Source: Verrucomicrobiota bacterium (GTDB lineage: Bacteria; Verrucomicrobiota; Verrucomicrobiia; Limisphaerales; JACDHS01). From it: a DNA stretch of 51,689 nt. This document shows positions 8,363 through 17,001 of the stretch, one piece after another. The position numbers and the translations under genes were made by a program. The stretch covers positions 1 through 51,689 of the forward strand of contig JACDHS010000016.1 in the NCBI GenBank assembly GCA_013820875.1. The letters are read 5' to 3'. The notes under the pieces are model-generated. The model was not told where the DNA came from. It saw nothing but the letters and a program-made list of their open reading frames with translations, and searched no databases. Each line of letters starts with the position of its first letter. Position 1 is the first letter of the stretch.

Positions 8363-8971
8363 TTAAACTTCTTTACGATTGTTCGCTCCCAGCATGGACA
8401 GCACCCCGTCCGGCATCTCCCTCAGCACTTCGGCATCGTTCAAAATGCGCGCCTGGGTGAGAAGCCCTTCCGAATAGGCAAACAGCATTCGGGCCTTGGC
8501 CCCGGCATCAGGGGCATCAATCAACCCTGCCGCGTGAGCATCGCGAATCGCAGTTTCGATATAGCAGTGATAATGACCCAGAACTTCCTTGATCTTGTTG
8601 TGCAATTTTTCATCCTGATTGCAAACCTCTGCGCCTAAAGAAAATAAAGGACAGCCCAGCACACAACCGCATTCCTTCTTCATCTCCAACTGCTTTTTGT
8701 AACCCATCTCACAAAAATTACGGATTCGCTCCAGCGGAGGGACGGTGGGCGAAAAGACTGTATCCAACTCCGCCTTGCGACATTGCCAATTAACATCCAG
8801 GGCAGCGATCGCCAGATCTGACTTGGATTCGAAGAAATAGTAAAAGCTCCCCTTCTTCACCCCCGCCTTTTCACAGATATGATCAATCGTCGTGCTGCCA
8901 AAAGAGCCCTGCCAGATTAACTCCAGCACAGCCTGCAACAACCGCTCTTTGGCATCACTCGTTCGTCCCAT
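8363..8971 (-). CDS. TetR/AcrR-family transcriptional repressor
   Basis: 202 aa. The N-terminal TetR helix-turn-helix is clear: RLLQAVLELIWQGSF, TTIDHICEKAGVKKGSFYYFFESKSDL (about residues 10-55). The ligand domain contains a cysteine-rich patch (ECGCVLGCPL near 100-108), matching the GC-x-x-G motif of YxaF/LmrA-type regulators; whether the cysteines sense anything is unknown. It is encoded directly upstream of the efflux operon on the same strand, and matching 18-bp palindromes lie before its own start and before the next gene. The likely role is repression of the pump and of itself, relieved by a pump substrate. Confidence 0.93.
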   Translation of the reverse strand: MGRTSDAKERLLQAVLELIWQGSFGSTTIDHICEKAGVKKGSFYYFFESKSDLAIAALDVNWQCRKAELDTVFSPTVPPLERIRNFCEMGYKKQLEMKKECGCVLGCPLFSLGAEVCNQDEKLHNKIKEVLGHYHCYIETAIRDAHAAGLIDAPDAGAKARMLFAYSEGLLTQARILNDAEVLREMPDGVLSMLGANNRKEV

Positions 8972-8988
8972 GTGTGAATCTTACGTTT

Positions 8989-9006
8989 GTTTACTATATA
9001 GTCAAC
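8989..9006. promoter_or_regulatory. Putative TetR operator A, before tetR
   Basis: GTTTACTATATAGTCAAC is an 18-bp palindrome with a single mismatched pair and a perfect ACTATATAGT core. It lies 18 nt upstream of the tetR ATG and overlaps a TTGACT element that, with TAAGAT 16 nt on, would make a sigma-70-like promoter on the minus strand. Binding here would block tetR transcription. Confidence 0.72.
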
Positions 9007-9262
9007 TATAGTGTGAAAGAAAACTGATCTTACCGCGTCTATGGGAGTTTTTAACACTTGAAATGCCCGACGGATCATCCAAGAGAGAGGGATGACGTAA
9101 ATTAAATTAGCAGGTGGGCAAGCAAAGCGTCGCACCGCGCCAGTGGAACCTCCATGTTCTGGTTTTCCAACTCCGCCCAACGTTTTTGCTCTCTTGTCCC
9201 GTGTTTTATAGACGGATTGGTCCCGCCTTGCCGCAATCAACCTTTTTTTCGTCTCCCAAAAT

Positions 9263-9437
9263 TACTTTTTCCCGGGCAAATGTTTCGTCGGAGCAAAATA
9301 AATTACCTTTTCCCGAAAAAAGGTTCCTTCCGGGCGCGGGAATTTACTTTTTCCCGGGCAAAAGTCTTTTTTGAGCGTCCAAAAATACTTTTTCCCGGGA
9401 AAAACTTCCGTCGGAGCGAAAAAAAATGCTTTTTCCC
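9263..9437. repeat. 41-bp tandem array (four full units plus a partial)
   Basis: Units begin TACTTTTTCCC or near variants at 9263, 9304, 9345, 9386 and 9427, an exact 41-bp spacing. Each has a TTTTTCCCGGG core that is a near or full palindrome (TTTTTCCCGGGAAAAA in the fourth unit), followed by a GTCGGAGC-like and an A-rich segment. The half-unit before 9263 resembles the second half of a unit. The array fills much of the 548-nt gap between uvrC and tetR; the rest of that gap (9007-9240 and 9445-9519) shows no gene. Confidence 0.9.
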
Positions 9438-9519
9438 GGCATCGCGTGGTTCTAAAACAACAGTTTGGCAGGGATTTACGATTGAGGCGGGGGTTGCAGA
9501 GTAAGAGGAGAGGGCGAGA

Positions 9520-11205
9520 TCAAGACGGGAGCGTCTCTTTGGGAATTTCGGAGACTTCCGAGACAGAACGCGCCACCAGGAATGTTTTCAACTCCGCCGC
9601 CGCTTTGCCGCCAAACCCGGAGACTTCAGCAATCTGTTCCACCGAAGCCAGGCGCAACCGCTGCACGGAACCGAACTTTTTCAGTAACGCTGCTTTGCGG
9701 TTCTCACCAATGCCGGGGAACTCGTCCAGGATGCTTTCGGAGATTTTCTTCAATCGCAGCTTGGCATTGTAGGTATTAGCGAAGCGATGCGATTCGTCGC
9801 GCACTCGTTGCAACAGTTTCAAGGCGCCGATGTCATGGCTCAATCGGAGCGGCTCGGCCTCGCCCGGCCGATGGATCTCCTCATATTCCTTTGCCAATCC
9901 GATGATCGGAATGTGCGATAAACCGAGCTTGGCTAACTCCTCGCAGGCCGCGCTGAGTTGCCCTTTGCCGCCATCAATTAGAATGAGATCGGGATACCCG
10001 CCCGATTCAGCTTTCGGAACCCAGGGAGCATTCATTTCATCACTCGGCGGGAGTTCCTCGGCTGAAGGGATTTCCTCCACAACTTTCTCCCCCCCCTCTG
10101 GCGGGAGCACCGATGGTGACGTTTCACTCACGTCAGGCACTCCAACTTTAAACTTCGAACCTTGAACCTTGAACTCACTCTTCAGCCTGGAGTAACGGCG
10201 ACGGACTGTTTCGGCCATGCAGGCGAAGTCGTCCTGGCCGGTGACTGTTTTCATTTTAAAACGCCGATAGTTGGAACGATCGGGGCGTCCGCGCCAAAAA
10301 CTCACCATGGAAGCGACCATGAACGTGCCGCTGATATTGGAGATGTCGAAGCCTTCGATCCGTTCCGGCACTTTCGCCAGGTTCAAAACGCGCGCCAACT
10401 CTCGCATGTCCGATTCCGGATTGATCGAGACCGGCAACTTGTAAGGAATGCGCTCGAACTTCTCCGTCTTCTGCGTCGTGCGACGCAGATCGGTCAGGGC
10501 GTCGCGGAGTTCTGCTGCTTTCTCGAAATTCAAAGCGGCCGCCGCCTTTCTCATTTCGTCTTCCATCTGCTTTTCGAATTCGCCGGTCTGGCCTTCGAGA
10601 AATTCACAAGCGGCCATCACCTGTTCGAGATATTGCGCGCGGGTAACGTTTCCGATGCAGGGAGCGGTGCAGTATTTCAGATTCCCGTAGAGACAATGTT
10701 TGTAATCCACCTGCGTCGGGGTGAGCGGACGGCATCCGCGCAGGTTGAACTTGCGCCGCACCATCGTCATGGCATTGCGAAGCGAACCGGAATTGGCGAA
10801 CGGCCCGAAGTAACGAGCGCCGTCGTCGGTCTTGAGACGGGTCAGCGTAAAGCGCGGAATGGGATCGTTCAGGTTTACCTTGAGGAGTAGAAAGCGTTTG
10901 TCATCGCGGAAGCTAACGTTGTAACGCGGCTGAAATTCTTTGATCAGCTTCCCTTCGAGCAGAAGCGATTCCGGCTCGCTCTTCACCACATGCACGTCGA
11001 GATCGTGAATGGCATCCACGAGCGCGCGAAATTTGAGGTCCCATCCCTGGCGGCGTGATGGATGGAAGTATTGATTCACCCGTTTCTTCAGGTCGCGCGC
11101 TTTTCCAACGTATATGACCGTGCCGAACCGGTCTTTCATCAGGTAGATGCCCGGTTTGTGCGGTAATTCGGAAAGTTTGCGACGAACCTGCTCCGTCAAT
11201 GGCAT
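9520..11205 (-). CDS. uvrC: UvrC, excinuclease ABC subunit C
   Basis: 561 aa. Together with UvrAB it makes the two incisions around bulky DNA lesions. The N-terminal GIY-YIG nuclease is intact (PHKPGIYLMKD, VIYVGKA, LKKRVNQYF). Then a Cys cluster (CLYGNLKYCTAPCIG), the UVR motif (LNFEKAAELRDALTDL), the RNase H-like C-terminal nuclease (EGFDISNISGTFMVASMV, DLILIDGGKGQL, HRFANTYN) and a terminal helix-hairpin-helix pair. Between RRRYSRL and DLILIDGG sits an extra segment of about 59 residues (about 343-401) that begins with a TTGAACC heptamer repeat and continues as Pro/Glu/Ser-rich sequence. The ATG at 11205 is preferred; a TTG at 11223 would add six residues. No good ribosome site is seen. 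Confidence 0.97.
   Translation of the reverse strand: MPLTEQVRRKLSELPHKPGIYLMKDRFGTVIYVGKARDLKKRVNQYFHPSRRQGWDLKFRALVDAIHDLDVHVVKSEPESLLLEGKLIKEFQPRYNVSFRDDKRFLLLKVNLNDPIPRFTLTRLKTDDGARYFGPFANSGSLRNAMTMVRRKFNLRGCRPLTPTQVDYKHCLYGNLKYCTAPCIGNVTRAQYLEQVMAACEFLEGQTGEFEKQMEDEMRKAAAALNFEKAAELRDALTDLRRTTQKTEKFERIPYKLPVSINPESDMRELARVLNLAKVPERIEGFDISNISGTFMVASMVSFWRGRPDRSNYRRFKMKTVTGQDDFACMAETVRRRYSRLKSEFKVQGSKFKVGVPDVSETSPSVLPPEGGEKVVEEIPSAEELPPSDEMNAPWVPKAESGGYPDLILIDGGKGQLSAACEELAKLGLSHIPIIGLAKEYEEIHRPGEAEPLRLSHDIGALKLLQRVRDESHRFANTYNAKLRLKKISESILDEFPGIGENRKAALLKKFGSVQRLRLASVEQIAEVSGFGGKAAAELKTFLVARSVSEVSEIPKETLPS
10143..10176. repeat. Heptamer microsatellite inside uvrC
   Basis: Degenerate tandem copies of a CTTGAAC/GTTCAAG heptamer, encoding EFKVQGSKFKV in UvrC. 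It marks the start of an insertion absent from ordinary UvrC proteins and is likely an expansion or the scar of an inserted intergenic repeat. Confidence 0.75.
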
Positions 11206-11396
11206 GAATTTAACTTCGCGCAAACCGAGTCCGGCGCAAAGGGGAATAAATAAATTGGTTCGTATCCATCCCTATCCCATTTTCAGCAATTTTCAGACAG
11301 GCTCTTACCTGCTGTATCGCGACTGGACGTTCGATCTGCCGAAAGCGTTCGGCGTTTCAAAACGTTCAGCGGGTTGAAAATCCGCGACACAGCAGG

Positions 11397-11426
11397 TTGA
11401 AAATGGTTGAAAACCTGCGGTACAAT
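11397..11426 (+). promoter_or_regulatory. Candidate promoter of the phosphoesterase gene
   Basis: TTGAAA (11397-11402), an 18-nt spacer and TACAAT (11421-11426), 42 nt before the ATG. A GCAGGTT/AACCTGC inverted repeat (11392-11398, 11412-11418) overlaps it and could be an operator. The rest of the 11206-11468 gap has no gene. Confidence 0.45.
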
Positions 11427-11468
11427 TCTTGCGCGTGGATTGATCTCAATGAATCTTGGTAGCTCGCA

Positions 11469-12713
11469 ATGGACCGACGACGCTTTCTCAAAACTTCCGG
11501 CATCAGTCTCATGGCTACTAAACTCGCAAGCGACGCGGTCGCTGCCACTGAAGAACCGAAACGCAAGGCGGTGTCCGACGCATTCCGCCTGTTGTCCGCC
11601 CCGGTGTTGTTGAATGTTGCGCCGGATCGGGTGAGCGTTTTGATTGCGGTCAGCGCTCATGCAACTGGCTGGGTGGAATTTGGTGAAACGGAAGCGCTCG
11701 GCAAACGTAGCGATGGCGAAGTCGGCGGCATGCGCCCATTGCACAATCGTATTCTGCGTTTTGACATCACGGGACTGAAACCTGGAAAGGGATATTTTTA
11801 TAGGATCCGCGTTTGCCCTGTGATTTTCAGTAATGCGTATCGCATTTCGCGTGGCACACCGGTTGCCTCGGAACTATTTTCATTCCGCACGCTTAATCCC
11901 TCGGCTGCCACCGCAAGTTTCACCTGCTGGAATGATACACATGAAAATAGGCCGACTCTCTCTGCGCTGACCGATCTGCTCCAGCGGAACCCGACTGATT
12001 TCCTCGTCTGGAACGGTGACATCACCAACGACATTCATCGTGAAGAACAATTGGTCGGGCAATTCATTGATCCCGCCGGAAAACCTTTCGCCGCATCCAC
12101 TCCGCTTTTTCTCGGTCGCGGCAATCACGATGTGCGTGGGCGGGATGCGCGTCACCTCGCTGAAATGATGACGGGTCCAGACGGGCGTTATTACTACGCT
12201 TTCCGGCAAGGACCACTTGCGTGCCTTGTCATGGATACCGGCGAGGATAAGCCGGATGAACTTCCCGTTTATGCTGGGCTGAACAATTATGCCGCGTATC
12301 GCACGGAACAGGCGCGTTGGCTGGCTGACGTCATCAAGCAACCGTGGTTCCGGAAGGCAGCGTTCCGGGTGGCATTCCTTCACATTCCACTCTTATGGGA
12401 GGCGGAGCTTCCGGCGAATTGGGCGACCGTCTGGGGAGCGGGAATCAAAGGTTGGATTTGCGAAGATGGCCATCAAAAATGGCACGACCTCCTTTGCAAA
12501 GGAAATGTGGATGCAGTCATCTCAGGTCACACTCATCGCCATGCGTGGTTTGCGCCGCGTCGAGGGCGTCCGTATGCACAGTTGATCGGCGGTGGACCTG
12601 CGGCTGATAATGCGATTGCAATCACCGGCCACGCCACTTCAAAACAATTGCAAATCGATCTCCAGAACCTTGAGGGGAAAGTTGTCGAGTCGCACTTGTT
12701 TCGGCGGAAGTGA
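11469..12713 (+). CDS. Exported metallophosphoesterase with N-terminal Fn3-like domain
   Basis: 414 aa. The start MDRRRFLKTSG is a twin-arginine-type export signal. Residues about 45-140 form a beta domain like the one preceding the catalytic part of purple acid phosphatases (ITGLKPGKGYFYRIRV). The calcineurin-like catalytic motifs follow in order: D156-x-H158, GD184, GN219-H220-D221, a histidine in VAFLHIP (about 306), and GH354-T-H356. These would bind a two-metal centre, so the enzyme should be active in the periplasm on phosphate mono- or diesters; the substrate cannot be told. It is the only plus-strand gene and ends 7 nt from the stop of convergent hemL. Confidence 0.93.
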   Translation: MDRRRFLKTSGISLMATKLASDAVAATEEPKRKAVSDAFRLLSAPVLLNVAPDRVSVLIAVSAHATGWVEFGETEALGKRSDGEVGGMRPLHNRILRFDITGLKPGKGYFYRIRVCPVIFSNAYRISRGTPVASELFSFRTLNPSAATASFTCWNDTHENRPTLSALTDLLQRNPTDFLVWNGDITNDIHREEQLVGQFIDPAGKPFAASTPLFLGRGNHDVRGRDARHLAEMMTGPDGRYYYAFRQGPLACLVMDTGEDKPDELPVYAGLNNYAAYRTEQARWLADVIKQPWFRKAAFRVAFLHIPLLWEAELPANWATVWGAGIKGWICEDGHQKWHDLLCKGNVDAVISGHTHRHAWFAPRRGRPYAQLIGGGPAADNAIAITGHATSKQLQIDLQNLEGKVVESHLFRRK

Positions 12714-12720
12714 CTTTTGC

Positions 12721-14004
12721 CTAGAGCTGCTTCATCACCTTGTGCGCCGCTCGCACGGTTCGTTCGATCACTTCGGGATAGTGAGCAACGGAAATGAAAC
12801 CGGCTTCAAACTGGGACGGAGCAAAGTAAACGCCTTCGTTTAGCATTCCATGGAAATACTTTTTGAAACGTTCACGGTCGCTGCTCATAGCATCGGCCAG
12901 GTTATGAACCGGGGTAGATGTGAAGTAAGCACAGAACATGGAACCAATGGAATTGAACCACACTGGGATGTTCGCGGCTCTCGCAGCTTCTTTCATCCCG
13001 GCTTTAAGCTGCTCGGCAATTTCTTCCAACTTGCAGTAAGCGCCGCTCGTTTGCAGTTCTTCCAAAATGGTAATCCCGGCTGCCATCGCCAACGGATTTC
13101 CGCTCAATGTTCCAGCTTGATAAACCGGCCCAAGCGGGGCGAGGTAATCCATGATTTCCGAGCGTCCACCAAATGCGCCAACCGGCAAACCGCCGCCAAT
13201 GATTTTTCCAAAGCAGGAAAGATCGGGGGTGATGCCAAATAGTTTTTGCGCACCACCAAGGGATAGACGAAAACCAGTCATGACTTCGTCGAAGATCAGC
13301 AGGGCGCCATGCTCCTGGGTGATCGTGCGGAGAAATTCGAGGTAACCGGGTTTCGGCAGATATAAACCAGCATTGCCAGGAACCGGTTCAATGATGATAC
13401 CAGCGATTTCGTTTTTGTTGGCAGCAAACGCGGCTTTGACGGCGTCCTCATCATTGTAAGCAAGAACAATGGTGTGCTGTGTAAAAGCGGCAGGCACACC
13501 AGCGCTGTCAGGATGCCCAAAGGTCAGTGCACCGGAACCAGCTTTGACCAGGAGGGAATCGGCATGGCCATGATAGCATCCGTCGAACTTGATGATTTTG
13601 TCGCGCTTGGTGAATCCACGCGCGAGGCGGATCGCTGACATGCAGGCTTCTGTGCCGGAGTTGCACATACGGACTTTTTGCACGCTTGGAACGGCTTCGC
13701 AAACGAGCTTCGCCATCTTTACTTCGAGCGGATTTGGAATCCCGAAGCTGGTCCCCTGCTCTGCCGTTTCCTGGATGGCTTTTACGATCTTCGGATTAGC
13801 ATGACCGAGGATGGCAGGGCCCCAGGTGCCGACGTAATCAATGTATTCATTACCATCCACATCCCAGACGGAAGCGCCTTTAGCTTTATTGACGAAGAAG
13901 GGTTGTCCACCGACAGCGCGAAAGGCGCGGACAGGTGAGTTCACACCGCCGGGAATGTAGTTGAGAGCTTCGGCAAAGAGTTGCTCTGATTTTGCTCGGT
14001 TCAT
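12721..14004 (-). CDS. hemL: Glutamate-1-semialdehyde 2,1-aminomutase
   Basis: 427 aa, the full family length. This PLP enzyme converts glutamate-1-semialdehyde to 5-aminolevulinate in the C5 pathway of heme synthesis. Conserved features: [14 protein letters not shown] at the N-terminus, [40 protein letters not shown], and the PLP-binding Lys267 in [17 protein letters not shown]. No other heme genes are adjacent and no clear ribosome site precedes the ATG. It converges with the phosphoesterase gene, leaving only 7 nt, and no terminator is visible between them. Confidence 0.98.
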   Translation of the reverse strand: MNRAKSEQLFAEALNYIPGGVNSPVRAFRAVGGQPFFVNKAKGASVWDVDGNEYIDYVGTWGPAILGHANPKIVKAIQETAEQGTSFGIPNPLEVKMAKLVCEAVPSVQKVRMCNSGTEACMSAIRLARGFTKRDKIIKFDGCYHGHADSLLVKAGSGALTFGHPDSAGVPAAFTQHTIVLAYNDEDAVKAAFAANKNEIAGIIIEPVPGNAGLYLPKPGYLEFLRTITQEHGALLIFDEVMTGFRLSLGGAQKLFGITPDLSCFGKIIGGGLPVGAFGGRSEIMDYLAPLGPVYQAGTLSGNPLAMAAGITILEELQTSGAYCKLEEIAEQLKAGMKEAARAANIPVWFNSIGSMFCAYFTSTPVHNLADAMSSDRERFKKYFHGMLNEGVYFAPSQFEAGFISVAHYPEVIERTVRAAHKVMKQL

Positions 14005-14077
14005 TTAGTTGTGAGAATGACGTTACGTTTAATCGGGATTTTTTGCACAGCAATGAGATTACTTCATCAGCTCGTAC

Positions 14078-16900
14078 TCAATCATCACAATGACGAACTT
14101 CGCCTTCGTGGAGATGCTCCAAAGCTTTGTGGAAGAATTTTTCTTTTCCGGCGGGATCAGGTTTTGCGCCCGAAGCAGTGACGACTTTCAAGACCTTCTT
14201 CGCTTTCTCAATGAGTGCATTGCGCTCCATTTCCAGAGCATCAGCACGTGTCGGTGAAACGGTGTGATCGAAATATTTTTTACCATCGATCCATGTTTCC
14301 AGGCAGACCGAAGCGGTGTCCAATGGATTGCCCGACCAGATTGCAAAATCTGCATCTTTTCCCGGCTCAAGCGATCCAACCTGGCGATCGATGCGCAATT
14401 GTTTGGCAGGGTTGATGGTTACGAACTTGAGCGCTTCTTCTTCACTGACGCCGCCGAACTTCACGGCTTTGGCAGCCTCGGTGTTCAATCTCCGCGCCAG
14501 GTCAGAGGAATCGGAATTAAATGAAACCAATACACCGCGCTCATGCATGATCGCGCCATTGTGCGGGATACCATCGATCACTTCAAATTTGTAGGCCCAC
14601 CAGTCTGCGAAGGCTGAAGCACCGACGCCGCCTTGTGCGAGTTCATCAGCCACTTTGTAGCCTTCGGAGATATGTTGGAAGGTTCCGATGGTGACGCCAA
14701 AATCCTGCATCAAACGAAGCATCATGAGGATTTCGTCCTGGCGATACGAGTGACAATGAATCCAGCGTTTGCCCTGGATGATCTCGGCAATCGTTTCGAG
14801 TTCCAGGTCAACCCGAGGCTGAAGACCGCCGTTGCTGCGGAACGTTTCCCAGTCTCGGACGTATTGTTGCGCGGCAACGAAGCGGTTGTTGAGGAAAGTT
14901 TTTACCCCCATGCGTGTCTGCGGAAAACGGGTCGTGTGTTTCTCACCCCAATTGGCCTGTTTCACATTTTCGCCCAGGGCAAATTTGATTCCGAGCGGTG
15001 CGCCGACAAACTTCAGTTCTTCGGGAGATGCTCCATCGCGCAGTTTGATCACCTGGTTTTGTCCACCAATTGGATTGGCGGAGCCATGGAGTAGATTGGC
15101 TGTGGTGAGCCCACCGGCCAGTTGCTCGCGAATGTTTGAGGTTTCAGAATTCACCACATCGCCAATTCCCACCATCGCCGTGGAAGGAAGGGTCGATTCG
15201 TTGACGCCGCCGAGGATCATGCCGTGGCTGTGGCAATCAATCAGCCCGGGAGTGATGTGAAGTCCACCACCATCGATCTGTAACGCAGCTTGGTTGGACG
15301 GCTCGATCCTTAAGCCTTTTCCGAGGCTATTTATCTTCCCGTTTTCCACCAGCAGAGTGGCATTGGTCAGAATGCCAGCACTCGAACTGGTCCAGATGGT
15401 CGCGTTCCGGATGATAACGACAGGCGGATTCGTAATCGCTCCCCTGCCATCCAACGGCGATTTCGCAACGCGTTTTTGCAACTCTTTGCTCTCTGATTCT
15501 TTTTTGTCGTCCGTCTTTTCTTCGTCTTTTTTAGCGTCTTTTGCCGGAGGTATTTCCATTCGATAAATCCGTCCATCCACCCACACCTCACGCACTTTAC
15601 CGTCATTGAAGTAATTGCCATCGACAACAGTCAGACTCGCCAGCTTACCTTTTTCAATTGTGCCTAATCGATTTTCCACGCCACACAATTTCGCAGGCAC
15701 CGTTGTTAGTGCTGCAAGGGCATCGTCTTCAATCAACCCGCGCTCAATTGCACCTTTGAGGTTTCTGCGGAAATTCTTTTTGTCTCCCAGCCCGAAGGTG
15801 GTGAGCGCGACTTCCAGTCCTTGCTGCCGCAACAAAGCCGGATTCTCGGGAGCCCAATCCCAGGCGCGCAGTTGATCCAAACTCAGTTGATTCCAATCAT
15901 CCTCTTCGGGCATTTTGGAAATTTCTGGAAACGCGAGCGGCACAATGAACGGGGCACCAGTCGCCTGCGCGAGGTCAGGCCGACGCCACTCTTCACCACT
16001 GGCTACAATGGCGAGATCCAGTTTGAACTCCTTGGCCATCAGCGCAGCGCGATCTGTCATCAATGCACTGCTTGATTCGAAAATGACTTTTGTTTTGCCT
16101 GCTTTAGCTGAAACCAAGGCTTCCAGTGATGGATTGAACAAAGCAGGTGTACGCGATGGATTCGCCTCGGCATCTGCGATATCCAACTGATAGTGTTCGA
16201 CGTCCAACCAGGTTTGCCGCACCGCCGAAATAACCCCCATCAATGACGAAGGATAGCCATTTTCACGGCTGCCCTCTGAATCGAACGAAAGATGCTGAAA
16301 CACTTCAGGACGAAGAATGGTGCGGTTCGGATTGTCATCAGCAAGAGAAACAAAAGCACTTTTCCCGCGGAAAACTCCTTTTTCCGGAATCACGTTGCCG
16401 GCGACAAAGCCCAACTCGCGCAGTTTTTCCAGCAACTTGGGATCTGGCGCATAGCTGTCTGCAACGCGGCGCTCCGGGGTGATCAGATTGCTCGCGGATC
16501 CAGGACCAGGATTTCCTGGGTCAAGTTCACTTCCAGGCACGCCGAAAAATCTGCCGGAAGTCAGCTCCAATTCCTTTTTGACGGGTGAAGCTGCCGAACT
16601 GGCGGAACGAAATGTCAGGTAGGAATCAATGAATCCAGGATAAACGGTCATCCCTTTCAAATCCCAGATGCGAGCATCGGCTGGAGCTTCAATATCTTTT
16701 CCAACCGCCTGAATCAACCCGTCGCGAATCAACACTGTGCCTTCATCCAGCACTTCACCTGGCTTGATGATAATTCTTGCGCCAGTCAGCGCATGCACAC
16801 CGAGGGGCAAAGGACGGAACCCAGGCGAGAGTAGTTCCGATGCGTGGCCGCTCAAAGCCGCACCAGCCATCAGAAGAGCGCAAAAAAACTTTTTAAGCAT
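14078..16900 (-). CDS. Secreted tandem amidohydrolase with a degenerate N-terminal domain
   Basis: 940 aa with a Sec signal peptide (MLKKFFCALLMAGAALSGHAS). Two amidohydrolase (imidazolonepropionase-like) modules are joined by a charged Lys/Glu-rich linker at about residues 450-480. In the N-terminal module the first metal motif reads GFID92-S-Y, so the HxH pair is lost and this half is probably inactive. The C-terminal module keeps GLIDC-H557-S-H559, IHCHS, QHISEGY and a late FNSDSSD, consistent with a working metal hydrolase, perhaps acting on peptides or cyclic amides in the periplasm. Two-module proteins of this type occur in several phyla; the substrate is unknown. It ends 73 nt before hemL begins, so the two may be co-transcribed. 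Confidence 0.88.
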   Translation of the reverse strand: MLKKFFCALLMAGAALSGHASELLSPGFRPLPLGVHALTGARIIIKPGEVLDEGTVLIRDGLIQAVGKDIEAPADARIWDLKGMTVYPGFIDSYLTFRSASSAASPVKKELELTSGRFFGVPGSELDPGNPGPGSASNLITPERRVADSYAPDPKLLEKLRELGFVAGNVIPEKGVFRGKSAFVSLADDNPNRTILRPEVFQHLSFDSEGSRENGYPSSLMGVISAVRQTWLDVEHYQLDIADAEANPSRTPALFNPSLEALVSAKAGKTKVIFESSSALMTDRAALMAKEFKLDLAIVASGEEWRRPDLAQATGAPFIVPLAFPEISKMPEEDDWNQLSLDQLRAWDWAPENPALLRQQGLEVALTTFGLGDKKNFRRNLKGAIERGLIEDDALAALTTVPAKLCGVENRLGTIEKGKLASLTVVDGNYFNDGKVREVWVDGRIYRMEIPPAKDAKKDEEKTDDKKESESKELQKRVAKSPLDGRGAITNPPVVIIRNATIWTSSSAGILTNATLLVENGKINSLGKGLRIEPSNQAALQIDGGGLHITPGLIDCHSHGMILGGVNESTLPSTAMVGIGDVVNSETSNIREQLAGGLTTANLLHGSANPIGGQNQVIKLRDGASPEELKFVGAPLGIKFALGENVKQANWGEKHTTRFPQTRMGVKTFLNNRFVAAQQYVRDWETFRSNGGLQPRVDLELETIAEIIQGKRWIHCHSYRQDEILMMLRLMQDFGVTIGTFQHISEGYKVADELAQGGVGASAFADWWAYKFEVIDGIPHNGAIMHERGVLVSFNSDSSDLARRLNTEAAKAVKFGGVSEEEALKFVTINPAKQLRIDRQVGSLEPGKDADFAIWSGNPLDTASVCLETWIDGKKYFDHTVSPTRADALEMERNALIEKAKKVLKVVTASGAKPDPAGKEKFFHKALEHLHEGEVRHCDD

Positions 16901-17001
16901 AAGAGACCAGAAGATGAATGGTCATTTTGATGAAATGTTCAAGGATATGTCTGACTTGATGTTTAGCACCCGGATTCAACCTCGGGCGAATACATCATAT
17001 C

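Noticed and set aside
9263-9437. CRISPR array
   Set aside because: The 41-bp units abut with no spacers of constant length between identical repeats, and no cas genes are present.
10162-10890. 242-codon plus-strand frame opposite uvrC
   Set aside because: Antisense shadow of conserved UvrC coding sequence; no family.
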